Shown here piece after piece: positions 21,236 through 31,308 of a stretch of DNA of 64,000 nucleotides. The position numbers were made by a program, and so were the translations under genes. The stretch spans positions 1,054,001 through 1,118,000 of the forward strand of contig CM082578.2 in assembly GCA_040954595.2 (NCBI GenBank), given 5' to 3'. The stretch is from Balanoglossus misakiensis. Taxonomy: Eukaryota > Hemichordata. How positions within the stretch are numbered: the stretch's first letter is position 1; each line of letters starts with the position of its first letter. The notes under the pieces are model-generated. The model made no database searches. It worked only from the letters and a program-made list of their open reading frames with translations, and was not told where the DNA came from.

Positions 21236-24200
21236 ATGGCAACCAAAAACAAAGATATATCAATCAAATTCAAAATACTAGAAAATCCAGAGCCAAGGAT
21301 GTCAGTTGGTGGCCCATTCCACAACGTTATGGCACTCGACGACCACGGCACAGTAAGAGAGGTGAAAATCTGGAAAGAGGCCTGCCTGCCCAAAATGAAA
21401 AAGGGCGCATTTATCGAACTGCGGCACTTCGGTACATGCGCCAATGGAGGAATATCCATCAACCGAAACACCAAGGTGAGTACAAAAAGCCCATCAGATC
21501 GCCCAACGAGTACAATACGAGTAATCGCTTTAGCAACTCCGCGTTCGCCCCACTCCCTAATCCGTCATACAAACGGACACGGTTAGCTTTGACAATAGTT
21601 TTGTCGACCTGCGGTGCCGATCCGGACCGGACCAAAAGAGAAATACGTTGATTCAGAAAATGTTACCAAATAACGCTCGCGTGATCATACTCAAAAGGTT
21701 AGGACATAAAGTTATCGGGATTGGTAAAAATGAACCGAAACACTCGCTTTGAACATAATTTTACACCTGCTCACCGATCTAACGTCAGAAATATAACCCA
21801 ACCCATCATGTTTCCATTACAACGTAGTAAATAAGCGTTACGGTCCTGATTTGTCACGCTGATCAGCACTTTCTTTAACTACGCGCATATAGCAGCGGAC
21901 TATTCTCTAGCTACGACATGTCCGTACTTCTATCCGTGCATCCGTCACCAGCGATTCCTCACGCATTTGTGAAGCAATTTTTGAACAAATTGGTCTGAAT
22001 AAATTACATTACGGTCTCCCAATGCACACGCTTGCTTTCACAAAATAATTTCATTTTGCCACTACATTTTACTCACCCAGCAGACCAATTTTAGCTGTTT
22101 TTGGTATAAAAGAATCTGCTCCTGTTAACTTGAATTCTGATATGCACATTCCCCGGGGTGACCATAACAATATTGTTCAATTAGTGGTGACAGTGTATGG
22201 GGAGGGGCAATTTGGCCACTTTAAGTAAAAAAAACCAACAGTTTGAAAGTGAAATTGTACTATTCCTATTTTGAAGGGGGCGGGGGGAGTTTGCCAATTT
22301 CGGTGTAATAATATATTCTCTGAATGCTCTTCCCAGAAATTTCTAAAACAGTATGCAGACTCCTGGGGTAACCTAATAGAAAGGCCATAAAAATACATAT
22401 CCATGTAGACCAGGGGATGGGTGCATGATTCACTATCTCTTCACATGTTTTAATCAATAATCCATTTTATCGGGGGAGGGGGGGGGGGAGACAGACTAGT
22501 ACTGCCCCTAACAAGATGTCACTGACACAATGACAGTCCCCCTTCCCAGAGTGAAATCATCAAAAAATATTCTGGTAAAAGTTGGACAATCCCCCTATTC
22601 ATGCCATACCACATGCAACACTGATGGAGTACATTGTCATTTTCTTTCACAGATTGCTCACACAGGCACAAAAGCATTTAAAGTTAATGACAAAGCTGAA
22701 CATGGCTTCTACAACCCAGACGAAGTTGAACTGGGCGCAGTCCAACATTCTCCACTCAAAAGAAGGATGAGTGTGGTTGCCACAATCGACACGGTAGGCA
22801 GAAAGAAATGCAGTGTTTAAAGGGGAATTAGCTTTGACTTTTACCATGTATTTTCAGTATTTTTGACATGTGCACTAAATGCAACTTCTTTTTCTTTAAT
22901 TGAAAATTCATTCAAAGACAGTGCTAAAAGTGAACGACCTTATTTCTCTGACACGGCCTTCGTCTGATCACATTAACGTTTCCACGGTAACAGTCAAGAG
23001 AACATGAACAGAGAGTTCAAAACTGCCTTTTTGAAACTCAAATCATACTCATAGACAGATTCACTCTGATTGTGTCAAACAAAACATTGATATCTGAATT
23101 CCCATTCTATTCATGAAGGTGTCTCCAGAGGTGCAGACGGTGAATAAAAGCCGGAAGAGAGATGTAACACTTACTGATGGTCAACAAAACGTAAAAATGA
23201 ACCTGTGGGGATCCAAATGTGATCTGGACGTAAAGCCTGGTGCCAGGGTGAAAATTGGACCACTAACAGTGGACAAGTTCCGTGACCAGACTCAGCTCAA
23301 CAGCACCATGTCAACTGAAATAGAGGTGAGTTGATAAACACTGCAAATACCACCACACTACCAAAACCTACCTACCTGTTCAAGTCACTTGTCCCACACA
23401 TTCTGTTTGTTTCCAAACCATCCACTTTGGTACGCTATTTTACTCCTACTCTACAAACTGCCATTGATAGTAATCGGCATCAAACTCCACTCCACTGCTT
23501 TCATTTCAAATTATTCATGTCACAAACTTTTCCAACAGACAGGCAAATCTGCACTATATTTAAATAGAATATACCTTCATGTTCACAATTACAGTGCTTC
23601 ACAACAATACTAGTGTACACAACTAATATATTGCATGTTTTTGTTCACACACAGACAATAGAAGAAAAAGCAGACACAAAACAATACACAGGAACCCTGC
23701 AAGGCATAGACGAAGAAGAAAAGTAAGCACACAAAACCATTCACAACACAGACTAGCAAGGATAATTTTATCCTAGCTAAGGAGTCTCACCATGGTCTGT
23801 TGCTGATATGTAGACAGAGTGTTGGTCAGACTCCTTAGCTACGTTAAATTATCCACGCTAATATCTCTGTGCAGAATGCACACAATCGTGTAATCAAATG
23901 CCATACACCCTACCAAATTCTGCACCCTGAAATTATGCTAGTTATACATTCTGCAAAATACCAAATGTACATTTTACTTCAAATATTACTAAACATGTGT
24001 CTGGCAACTACCTACTTCACTTAAAAACTTGAACCAGTTTCAAAATATTTTTCTACCAATAACACTGTCCGGTTTACACCAATTTACCAAGCAAGTGCAT
24101 TTTGGGTAAGAACTGTATTCTGGGTAATCAAGATGACTTCCCCAAATTTCTGCATAAACTCTGGCCACAACATTTGTGACAGTCGGAAATTTCAGTATGT

Positions 24201-24961
24201 GCCAACTGTATATTTCAGTCCTTGATCAGTCCAAAAAAAAACTTTCTACCAGTGTATGTAGCTCTGTCACATGTTCTACCTTCACAGTATCATTCTACCG
24301 GTTATGATTGTCAGATTTAGCTTTGTCACTTTATAAACTTATAGGACTCATGGTGATATACTACACAATGATGATATCTACAAAATTGGCAACAACAAAA
24401 TAATTAAAAAACCTTTCCTCCATTACAGTTCACTGATCATAGATGGAGCATACATGCTTTGCGAGGCTGACACAGCAGCATCCCTAGGAACAATTGATGA
24501 CATCATTGACCAACTGCCAGTAGAAGTTACCTACACAAAAAGAGGTCATACCATTACAGAAATAAGGTAACATTAAATTATGTAACATTTGTGCTTTGTA
24601 TATGGACTTGCCCAGGATATCATTTTTGGAACATCTTACAACTAAATTTAGTATCAATGGAGCTGCATTTATAGCAAATATTGAATTTCAACACATCAAC
24701 ACCTGAATCTGCAGACTGAACGATCTGCATATACAGATAAGTATCCGAGCTAACAGTACACTAAGCAATGGCAGATGATCCAGACCAAAGAGTACACAAA
24801 ACAACACGACACACTTTAACATGTACTCCAATTACCATCTACTCTATAAATACCCATAAAAAATCTTTACTTTTTTTTACTACAGGCTGAAAACCAAACC
24901 TGATGGTGATGGATGTGGTGGTGCAGCAGGTGACACTGGTGATGATGAACAGCTTGACTAA
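21236..24961 (+). CDS. RPA-like OB-fold protein, six coding exons, 289 aa
   Basis: Coding exons: 21,236-21,475; 22,653-22,793; 23,119-23,325; 23,655-23,722; 24,429-24,566; 24,886-24,961. All introns are GT-AG, phases agree across every junction, and the joined frame ends in TAA. The start ATG has a good context (AAAATGG). Exons 1-2 look like one OB fold (hydrophobic strands around VKIWKEACLPKMKKGAFIEL). Exon 3 matches the RPA DBD-like signature: a KRDVTL strand, a following NLWG, and VKIGPL near the end. Exons 4-6 form a third segment of uncertain fold with an acidic Gly/Asp-rich tail (GDTGDDEQLD). By family this should bind single-stranded DNA, and I infer a nuclear role. It is shorter than RPA70 and I see no zinc ribbon. 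RPA-like proteins are also encoded by some Helitrons, but the introns and TATA promoter argue for a host gene. Confidence 0.82.
23738..23878. mobile_element. Short MITE in intron 4 of the OB-fold gene
   Basis: The ends CATTCACAACACAGA and (right, inverted) CATTCTGCACAGAGA, and the inner pair CTAGCTAAGGAGTCT/AGACTCCTTAGCTACG, form an inverted repeat. Sequence and end motif match the 539-bp MITE at 29,842-30,380, so this is a shorter, older copy of the same family. Confidence 0.65.
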
Positions 24962-26300
24962 AGTTTATACAACTTGATTTTTGATTTCCTGTACAAGCCT
25001 GATTTCAAAAACTACAGAATTAAAGAAATCCATTTGTTATGGTTACCACCAGATCAGAATTTTGTTTTCTGTCGTTACTATACCCACAACAATTTACAGC
25101 ATAAATACCAACAGCATATCAACTGTCTTGTCAGTTGTTGTTCAATAGTGGACCAACATTTATCAAAAATTATGACCTATTAATATTTGCATAACTTCTT
25201 GTGGCCAAACAATAGCTTACCACTAAAGCCACAGATTTAACACTGTTTGAACATGCTGCCTCATGCACCACTATGCTGTGCACATGGGTTCCACCACTTG
25301 CTCCTCATATTTTCCCAGTGATCTTTGGCACATATTATTTATCTGCATAACTAATTGGAAGCACAATGATAAGGCTACAGGTGAACTTGTGGATTTATAT
25401 AGACCACTATCACACTAAATTATTTGCTAAATTCACCCAAGTTGACCACATCCGATATACGAAAATCTAATTCTAGCCCTACCAAAATAGACTCCAATTT
25501 TATTCCCAAAATAATAGACACAAATGACGAATATGCTAACCATGTAAAACCTTCTAGGCTAAGCAATGCAGCTAGACTTTAAACCAGAATGCAATCAAAA
25601 TCCTTTGACAACATGTTGGATGACCTTGAGATGACCCTTGACCTACTTGCTCATAACTTCCCTCCAGACCAAGTACTACTCTTGCCAGTGGGGATATTTG
25701 CTATACCTCAATAACTATTGCAAACCTAAGTCTACTCATGTTCCATATCTTCGACACACAAAAAACGATTCTCGTCAGCGCGCGCCTCATTTGGAAGTCC
25801 CCCAAGCGGCCACTCCAACATTGACCTCCTCCCGTTGACCTTCCCGTTCCCTCACACGCCCCCCCCCTTCCCCCGCTCGTGGCGCTGTAGCTGTACCCGC
25901 GCCCCAATCATTCTCGACAAATACCGGAATTCCGTGTGACGCTATTGGGTATAACGCTATACATGCAAAGGATCAAGGGAAACTAATTGGACAGACATAT
26001 AACGGGAGTATAAAATGGAAGTCGTCTTGCCTGGTTGCCGGTAATGTGCCGCGGCCGTTAAAACGTTTATCTCTACAGACATAATGAGCGGAGCATGGAT
26101 CCTTGCTCCGTTTGGCGTAGTGGATGACTCACCAGGGATTTCGCTGTTGAAAGTGTTCGAAGATTTTCATTGCGGCCGGGGAATACTGAATTCAGGCCGC
26201 TGGCGACAGCTTCGTATTGCATCCCGAATATGAAGTCTTGAAGATTTTCCGGTGGAATGCCGTGTAACCAAATTCCATAGCAGGTCTGTTCCATTCATTC
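24962..26300. other. 3' flank of the OB-fold gene and GC-richer island, no gene assigned
   Basis: The gene's 3'UTR should lie in the first few hundred bases; no textbook AATAAA is obvious. 25,780-25,930 is locally GC- and CpG-rich. TATAAAA at 26,009 is followed by an ATG at 26,084 opening 49 codons to a stop at 26,231. The peptide has no recognisable domain, so I leave it as an unsupported possibility. Confidence 0.35.
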
Positions 26301-26309
26301 CGTACCTAG

Positions 26310-26375
26310 CTGCAGTACAGTAGCTCTAGATTTCATTTGTGATCAAAAACAAATCCTAGAGCTATTGAACTGCAG
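26310..26375. ncRNA. Pre-miRNA-like hairpin (candidate)
   Basis: A 66-nt imperfect palindrome: CTGCAGTACAGTAGCTCTAG on the left arm pairs with CTAGAGCTATTGAACTGCAG on the right through about 24 base pairs. There is one mismatch, one G-U pair, one bulged C and a 17-nt loop. Size, near-perfect stem and loop length resemble a microRNA precursor. A GTAC pair outside an internal loop could extend the stem. A small foldback transposon could look the same. No sequence match to a known microRNA is claimed. Confidence 0.35.
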
Positions 26376-26587
26376 CAATCCGTACCGTTCTCAGTCCCTG
26401 TGTTTGCTAGTAACTGATTTCGGGAAGTGCCTGTATGTTCATTGCCATTTTTGGTTCTAAAATACATATCCCTAAAAATGATTGTTCCATTGCTTTGCAA
26501 TATACAGTTTACAGTACCCTACAAGGAAACCCATACTACTGACTACTGTATATATACACAGCAGATTTCCTACATCATACATGTTTC
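26376..26587. other. Spacer, nothing recognised
   Basis: AT-rich stretch between the hairpin and the 2.9-kb transposon, with no credible feature. Confidence 0.4.
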
Positions 26588-28539
26588 CATTAAAGGGACA
26601 AAGTGTCTCTTTCTCTGCCCTTTTTTCCATTTAGTGGAGCGGCCAAACCCTAGTTTTCATAGCAATTGTGCATTTTGTGATAAAAGCACCAAACTTGGCT
26701 CAGATGTGTGTTAATGTGTACTCAACAAATTCAGAGAGCGAACCACTAAATATCTGTTGATGAGTTTCCATGGCAACCAATTTTTCAAAATGGCCACCAA
26801 TACAGATAATTTCACCCAACAAATAACATAGATCTGTAAACACCAAAATAAATTAAGATTACTATATTTGATACAAGGAACTGTGGAAAGAATGATTTGC
26901 AAAGATATTATGGTTACTAAACTACTTAAAGGGGTAGGTAAGTTATCAAAACACAATTTAAAGGCACACCTTTTAATCCCTTTGTTCTCGGATTAATAGG
27001 TGCTCCTCTAGAAGTCAAACCATATACTGTCTATGGTCAAACATTAGGCCAATTGCGATATTTAACTTGCAGTACGTAAATTACACATATGAATCACAAC
27101 AGTTTACCACCTTAGCTGATGATAATCATATAAACAGATCACCGATATATTCGAATTGCACACGGATGTGGGCTTGGCTTACTCGTGACTGGTAAAATTT
27201 CCTTATCAACTTGATAGGAGAGTCCACTGCCCGAAATAGACGTTAATCCAAACTGAGTCCGCGGTCGTCGCGTTTATTGGTCGACAGACATACACATAGG
27301 GCCTCAAACGCAATGCAATCTAAATGGACCCCGGGTAACGAACCATGAGAAAATGTCGGCTTTGTTTCGACCACAATCGCGACCGCAGCGTTGACAACAT
27401 TTTTTCGGGGCGTTGATGTTTGTCAAAATGCCATAGGAAATTAAAGAAACTTAAGTAGGATTGCTGAAACGTTAATAATCGACCATATGTCTTGATACTT
27501 TAGATCATGTATCAGTTCGACTCCAGCAATTTTGGTGACTGTTAACAGAGTTGACCAAAAGATAAATGGCGTCTATGATTCCAAACTCATAAAAATTACA
27601 CGGGAGGACACAACATTATTTTATTTGTCGAGAATAGTGTTCATCATGCCATAAATATTGTCAAAAATGTGTGTTAATTATAGAAACCCAACTAAAGATA
27701 CAAGCAGTTGGCCTTTAGATTGGTAAATGGAAAAACAGGTCTTATTGCAATTTTCTGGGATTAGGTGGCCCAATGCTCCCAACATTCAAGTCACTTGGAA
27801 TGTACTACCATTCTAATATCTCAATGTGTAAAGATCTGACTTGCAAGAGATATTACGCAAAATTTCATTTCATTTAATAGCATGAAGTAAGCGAAATCTT
27901 ACTCTTTACAGAAAAGCTGTGATCCTGAAGACTTTTGGTGTTTTGAAGCTTATTTTTACTTTATCATTTTATTCTTAGATTTTGGGGGTTCAAAAATACA
28001 CAAAATAACATGTCAAAATAGAACTGCTGACTATCATCAAGGTGCGATTAAAATTATCGATAACATGAACAATACAAAGCCCTTCAAGCGACTTCATCAA
28101 AACGCTTTCCGAAGGACAAGTATTGGATGAAAAGTTTGAAACAGATTTTGATTTTCATTCCTAACATCTATCTATGTACATGCAACCTAGACATAGTTAG
28201 TTTCTACAGTAACTTTAACAAACCAATCGACTGTCATGATACTGGCTATCTGCCACCATTTTATGGGGAAGTGATTCTTTATTTGCATGAATCATTTGAT
28301 GAACTTAAATAGAAAAGCTAGATTCTACACTGATTCAAACTGGTCAGATCAATTTATAAGGTTGAGAAACAACATGCCGTTTTTTCCCTGGGTTGACTAA
28401 ATTTGGAATTTTGTTCATCAAAGATATTTTTATGGGGAAAATAACGAATCAACTGAGCTTTACTTGTTAAACTTTTATCACAAAATGCCCAAATGTTATG
28501 AAAATGTTGTTTATGCCAGGCCACTATTATAAAATATCT

Positions 28540-29200
28540 ATGGTTATACAGTGACTGAATCTCGATCCTGTATTTACCCCTATAACTAGTTTAGTAATGA
28601 TAAATATTTTGAAAATTACTCTTTGAACAGTTGTTTGTTTCAAATATTGTAATGTGAATTTATTTTGGTGTTTTATAATTGTTAATTTGTAGGTGAGATT
28701 ATCTGTATTGGCGGCCATTTTGAAAAAAAAAAAATGGTTGCCATGGAAACTCATCAACAGATATTGTGGCTCGCTATCTGAATTTGTTTAGTACACATTA
28801 ATGCACATCTGAGCCAAGTTTGGTGCTTTTATCACAAAATCCACAATCGATCTGTTATGCCGCTCCACTGTAGACATTAAACTGTGTTTTATCCTTTATT
28901 CTGTATTTATAACTATTTCAGTGACCACAAATACTTGGCAAATCACCCTTTCTATAGTTTCTGGTTTCAAATATCATAATCTGAAATTACCTTGGTGTTC
29001 TTTAGTCGTTATTTTGTGGGAAAGATTAATGTAGTGGTGGCCATTTTGAAAAATGGTTGCCATGGCTACCCGTTAACAGATATTAAGTGGCTCGCTATCT
29101 GAATTTGCTTAGTACACAGTAACACACATCTGAGCCAACTTTGGTGCTTTTATCACAAAATGCACAATCGCTATGAAAATTGGGGTTTGGCCGCTCCACT
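28540..29200. repeat. Tandem duplication of the transposon's right subterminal block
   Basis: Two diverged copies of about 330 bp each. Both contain a GGCCATTTTGAAAAA...ATGGTTGCCATGG block, a TGGCTCGCTATCTGAATTTG block and CACATCTGAGCCAA, and both end with GCCGCTCCACT. The left end of the transposon has a single inverted copy. The duplication therefore arose within the element. Confidence 0.8.
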
Positions 29201-29202
29201 AA

Positions 29203-29476
29203 TTAAATATATTTGATACAAGACACCGTTTGTTTATTGTACATGTGGGTATATAGTGAATGAACGTTCAACCGCACACAACTTCCATCCCTCTTATAGA
29301 CAGGAGAGTGAAAAAACTTGCCAAAATGAATAGTCGTTCTTTACCATTTATTCATTTTGGGCGAGTTTTTACTCTCATATCATACAAGTGGGAAGGAAGT
29401 TTTGTGTGGTTGAACGTTGATTCACTATATATCCACATGTACATTAACATAAACAGTGTCTTGTATCAAACATAAT
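29203..29476. mobile_element. Nested hairpin MITE inserted in the transposon's right arm
   Basis: The two halves are reverse complements over about 115 bp: TTTGATACAAGACAC on the left against GTGTCTTGTATCAAA on the right, with a GTACATGTGG...CCACATGTAC pair inside. The loop is under 30 nt. It separates CCGCTCCAC from TGGCAAAAAGG, sequences that are contiguous (inverted) in the left arm of the host transposon. TAA flanks both sides and is a plausible target duplication. Confidence 0.78.
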
Positions 29477-29841
29477 TAATGGCAAAAAGGGCAGCAAGAG
29501 AGAGACTTTGTCCCTTTAATGTAGCAGTCAATGTCAACCCTCACACACCTCACCTTGAGGTATAGTGGGGATTTTGGATATTAGTCTTGTGAAATTTGCC
29601 AAATGCCCCACCCCATGGGGCAAGACAATCTGGCAAACCCCGTACACTTCCCCAAACCCAATGGGTGGGGCACTTATTGATTCTGTGCTTGATTGTGAAG
29701 ATGACTAGTGGGTCAAAATTAAGCAATTGCCCCATACCCCTGGGCTTTGTTGACTTTTTCCCTGGCGAACCACATCTAAACCCCCACATTTATCCCGTAT
29801 TGCTGAATCAACAAACCTTGAACTTGCACAACCATGCAGGC

Positions 29842-30380
29842 CATTCTCCACGCAGAGACTTGGAGTGGATAATTCTAGCCTAGCTAGGGGGTCTGACCAA
29901 TAGCCACAAGCAAATTAAAATATTCCAAACCGGACCTTCTTTCAGTCCTGTGCGAGCCCAGTTGGGTCAATATCTATGGCGGACAGTTATATAGTCGCCA
30001 CCATCTTCGTATATACACTTCAGACACTGTAGTTGCTTTGGTTTTAATGTCAATTTAGAGTCATAAGCTGCAATAACTTTCGCGATTGCGTTTGAAAAAC
30101 CTACAGCAACGGGGGCAGCCATCTTGAATCGTCAATTCACATTTATGTAACCAAGGGCAGAATCTATGTTTTGCAAGTGTTCACAGATTCGAGGATCGAC
30201 TTTCAAACTGGTTCATTTTTTAGTTCTCTACAAAATATTAAACTTAAAAAAGACAGGAAATGTATATTATAGAAAACGCGCAACACCCAAAAAGTGGGTG
30301 TAAAATGTCGTCTGTGGCAAAGACTAAACAGCGGCTATTGGTCGGACTCCCTAGCAAGGTTAGTCTCTGCGTGGAGAATG
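29842..30380. mobile_element. 539-bp MITE with perfect TIRs and 9-bp target duplication
   Basis: The 18-bp terminal repeats CATTCTCCACGCAGAGAC (29,842-29,859) and its exact reverse complement (30,363-30,380) are flanked by perfect direct repeats CATGCAGGC (29,833-29,841 and 30,381-30,389). Subterminal similarity continues (GGGTCTGACCAATAGCC against GGCTATTGGTCGGACTCC). A 9-bp duplication is typical of the Mutator-like superfamily. No coding sequence lies inside, so it is non-autonomous. Intact termini indicate a fairly recent insertion. Confidence 0.88.
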
Positions 30381-31235
30381 CATGCAGGCCTGTGAGACCT
30401 TGTGCATAACACTTGATTTCTTAATTACTTGCGTGACCTGGTAATTTCCCATATCCCAGCATTAACAGCACATACTGGCTGCATATCTAATCCTAGGTTA
30501 ATCAATAGGGCAAGAAGTTAGGTACTACTATTTGTTGCACATGGACCAGTATGGAACCAAGTTTTTTGACAAAAAGTGAGGGTAACCTGCTTATATGCGT
30601 ATATACCTTATACATATAGACAGAAAAACAGACAGACATACATACATACAGACACATAGCATGATAACCCTGGACAGACCCTGGACCTCGGCACTACCCA
30701 CCCTACCCACTCATACTACCAGTTGTAAAAGTACCAGAATCATGATTTTTGTGCACATGGGTATCACAGATCACAGACGCCAGGATTTGCCCCAAATATT
30801 TCGGTAATTTTACCAATGACCTTTGACCTACTTTTAACACATTATTTCTCTGCAAATGCTTACCTTTATGTCTACAAGTTTGATTATTGATGCATGTGCA
30901 TCAGTATGGGACTAAAATTTTATAGTGAATTTTGCGACCCCCTTGACCTCTGCTCACATCATTTAATATGTGCATACTTAACCCAGTGCTTTTGCTTTAA
31001 ACTTGTATCTATGGTAACCACATTATCAGCAGTGAATGCCACAATTGTAAACCAATGACAGTTTAATATCAAGCAATCTATGGAATTAAATGTAAACAAA
31101 GGGTATTGTGTCTTTGCTGGGTACATACATACAGACAGACACAAAATTCATAAAAAAACATACATACTAACTTGCACTGTACACATATTACACACATACT
31201 CAAACACAGGAGTAGAGAACTCTTTTTTTTTCATC

Positions 31236-31308
31236 ATCCCCACCAGGAATCGAACCTAGATCCCTTATCACAAAGTGACAAGTATGTTAACCATTACACC
31301 ATGGGGAT
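31236..31308 (-). pseudogene. tRNA-like sequence (tRNA pseudogene or SINE head)
   Basis: A 73-nt cloverleaf can be drawn: a 7-bp acceptor stem (ATCCCCA/TGGGGAT), a 4-bp D stem GTGT/ACAT with loop AATGGTTA, and an intact T arm CTAGG-TTCGATT-CCTGG. Box A (TGGTGTAATGG) and box B (GGTTCGATTCC) are good. The anticodon stem CTTGT/ATAAG closes a 9-nt loop instead of 7, so an anticodon cannot be read safely. Downstream on the same strand is an A-run, not a T-run terminator, which suggests a retroposed copy. Confidence 0.6.

Larger units (their letters stand above)
26588..29521. mobile_element. Non-autonomous DNA transposon, 2.93 kb, long inverted ends
   Basis: The left end CATTAAAGGGACAAAGT is inverted at the right end as ACTTTGTCCCTTTAATG (29,505-29,521). 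Subterminal similarity continues for about 340 bp: GTGGAGCGGCC, GATAAAAGCACCAAA, and a stretch around CCATGGCAACC. The right side carries this subterminal block twice in tandem (about 28,540-28,873 and 28,880-29,200). No frame above 100 residues exists inside, so there is no transposase. TTAA is present at both ends and could be the target site, as for piggyBac-like elements, but the ends do not prove a superfamily. Confidence 0.82.

Noticed and set aside
23731-23887. 9-bp target duplication around the intronic MITE
   Set aside because: CACACA-like sequence lies on both sides, but the two copies do not align at the required distance from the ends.
26009-26233. TATAAAA plus a 49-codon frame as a small gene
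   Set aside because: No domain, no clear exon structure and weak composition; kept only as a remark in the flank entry.
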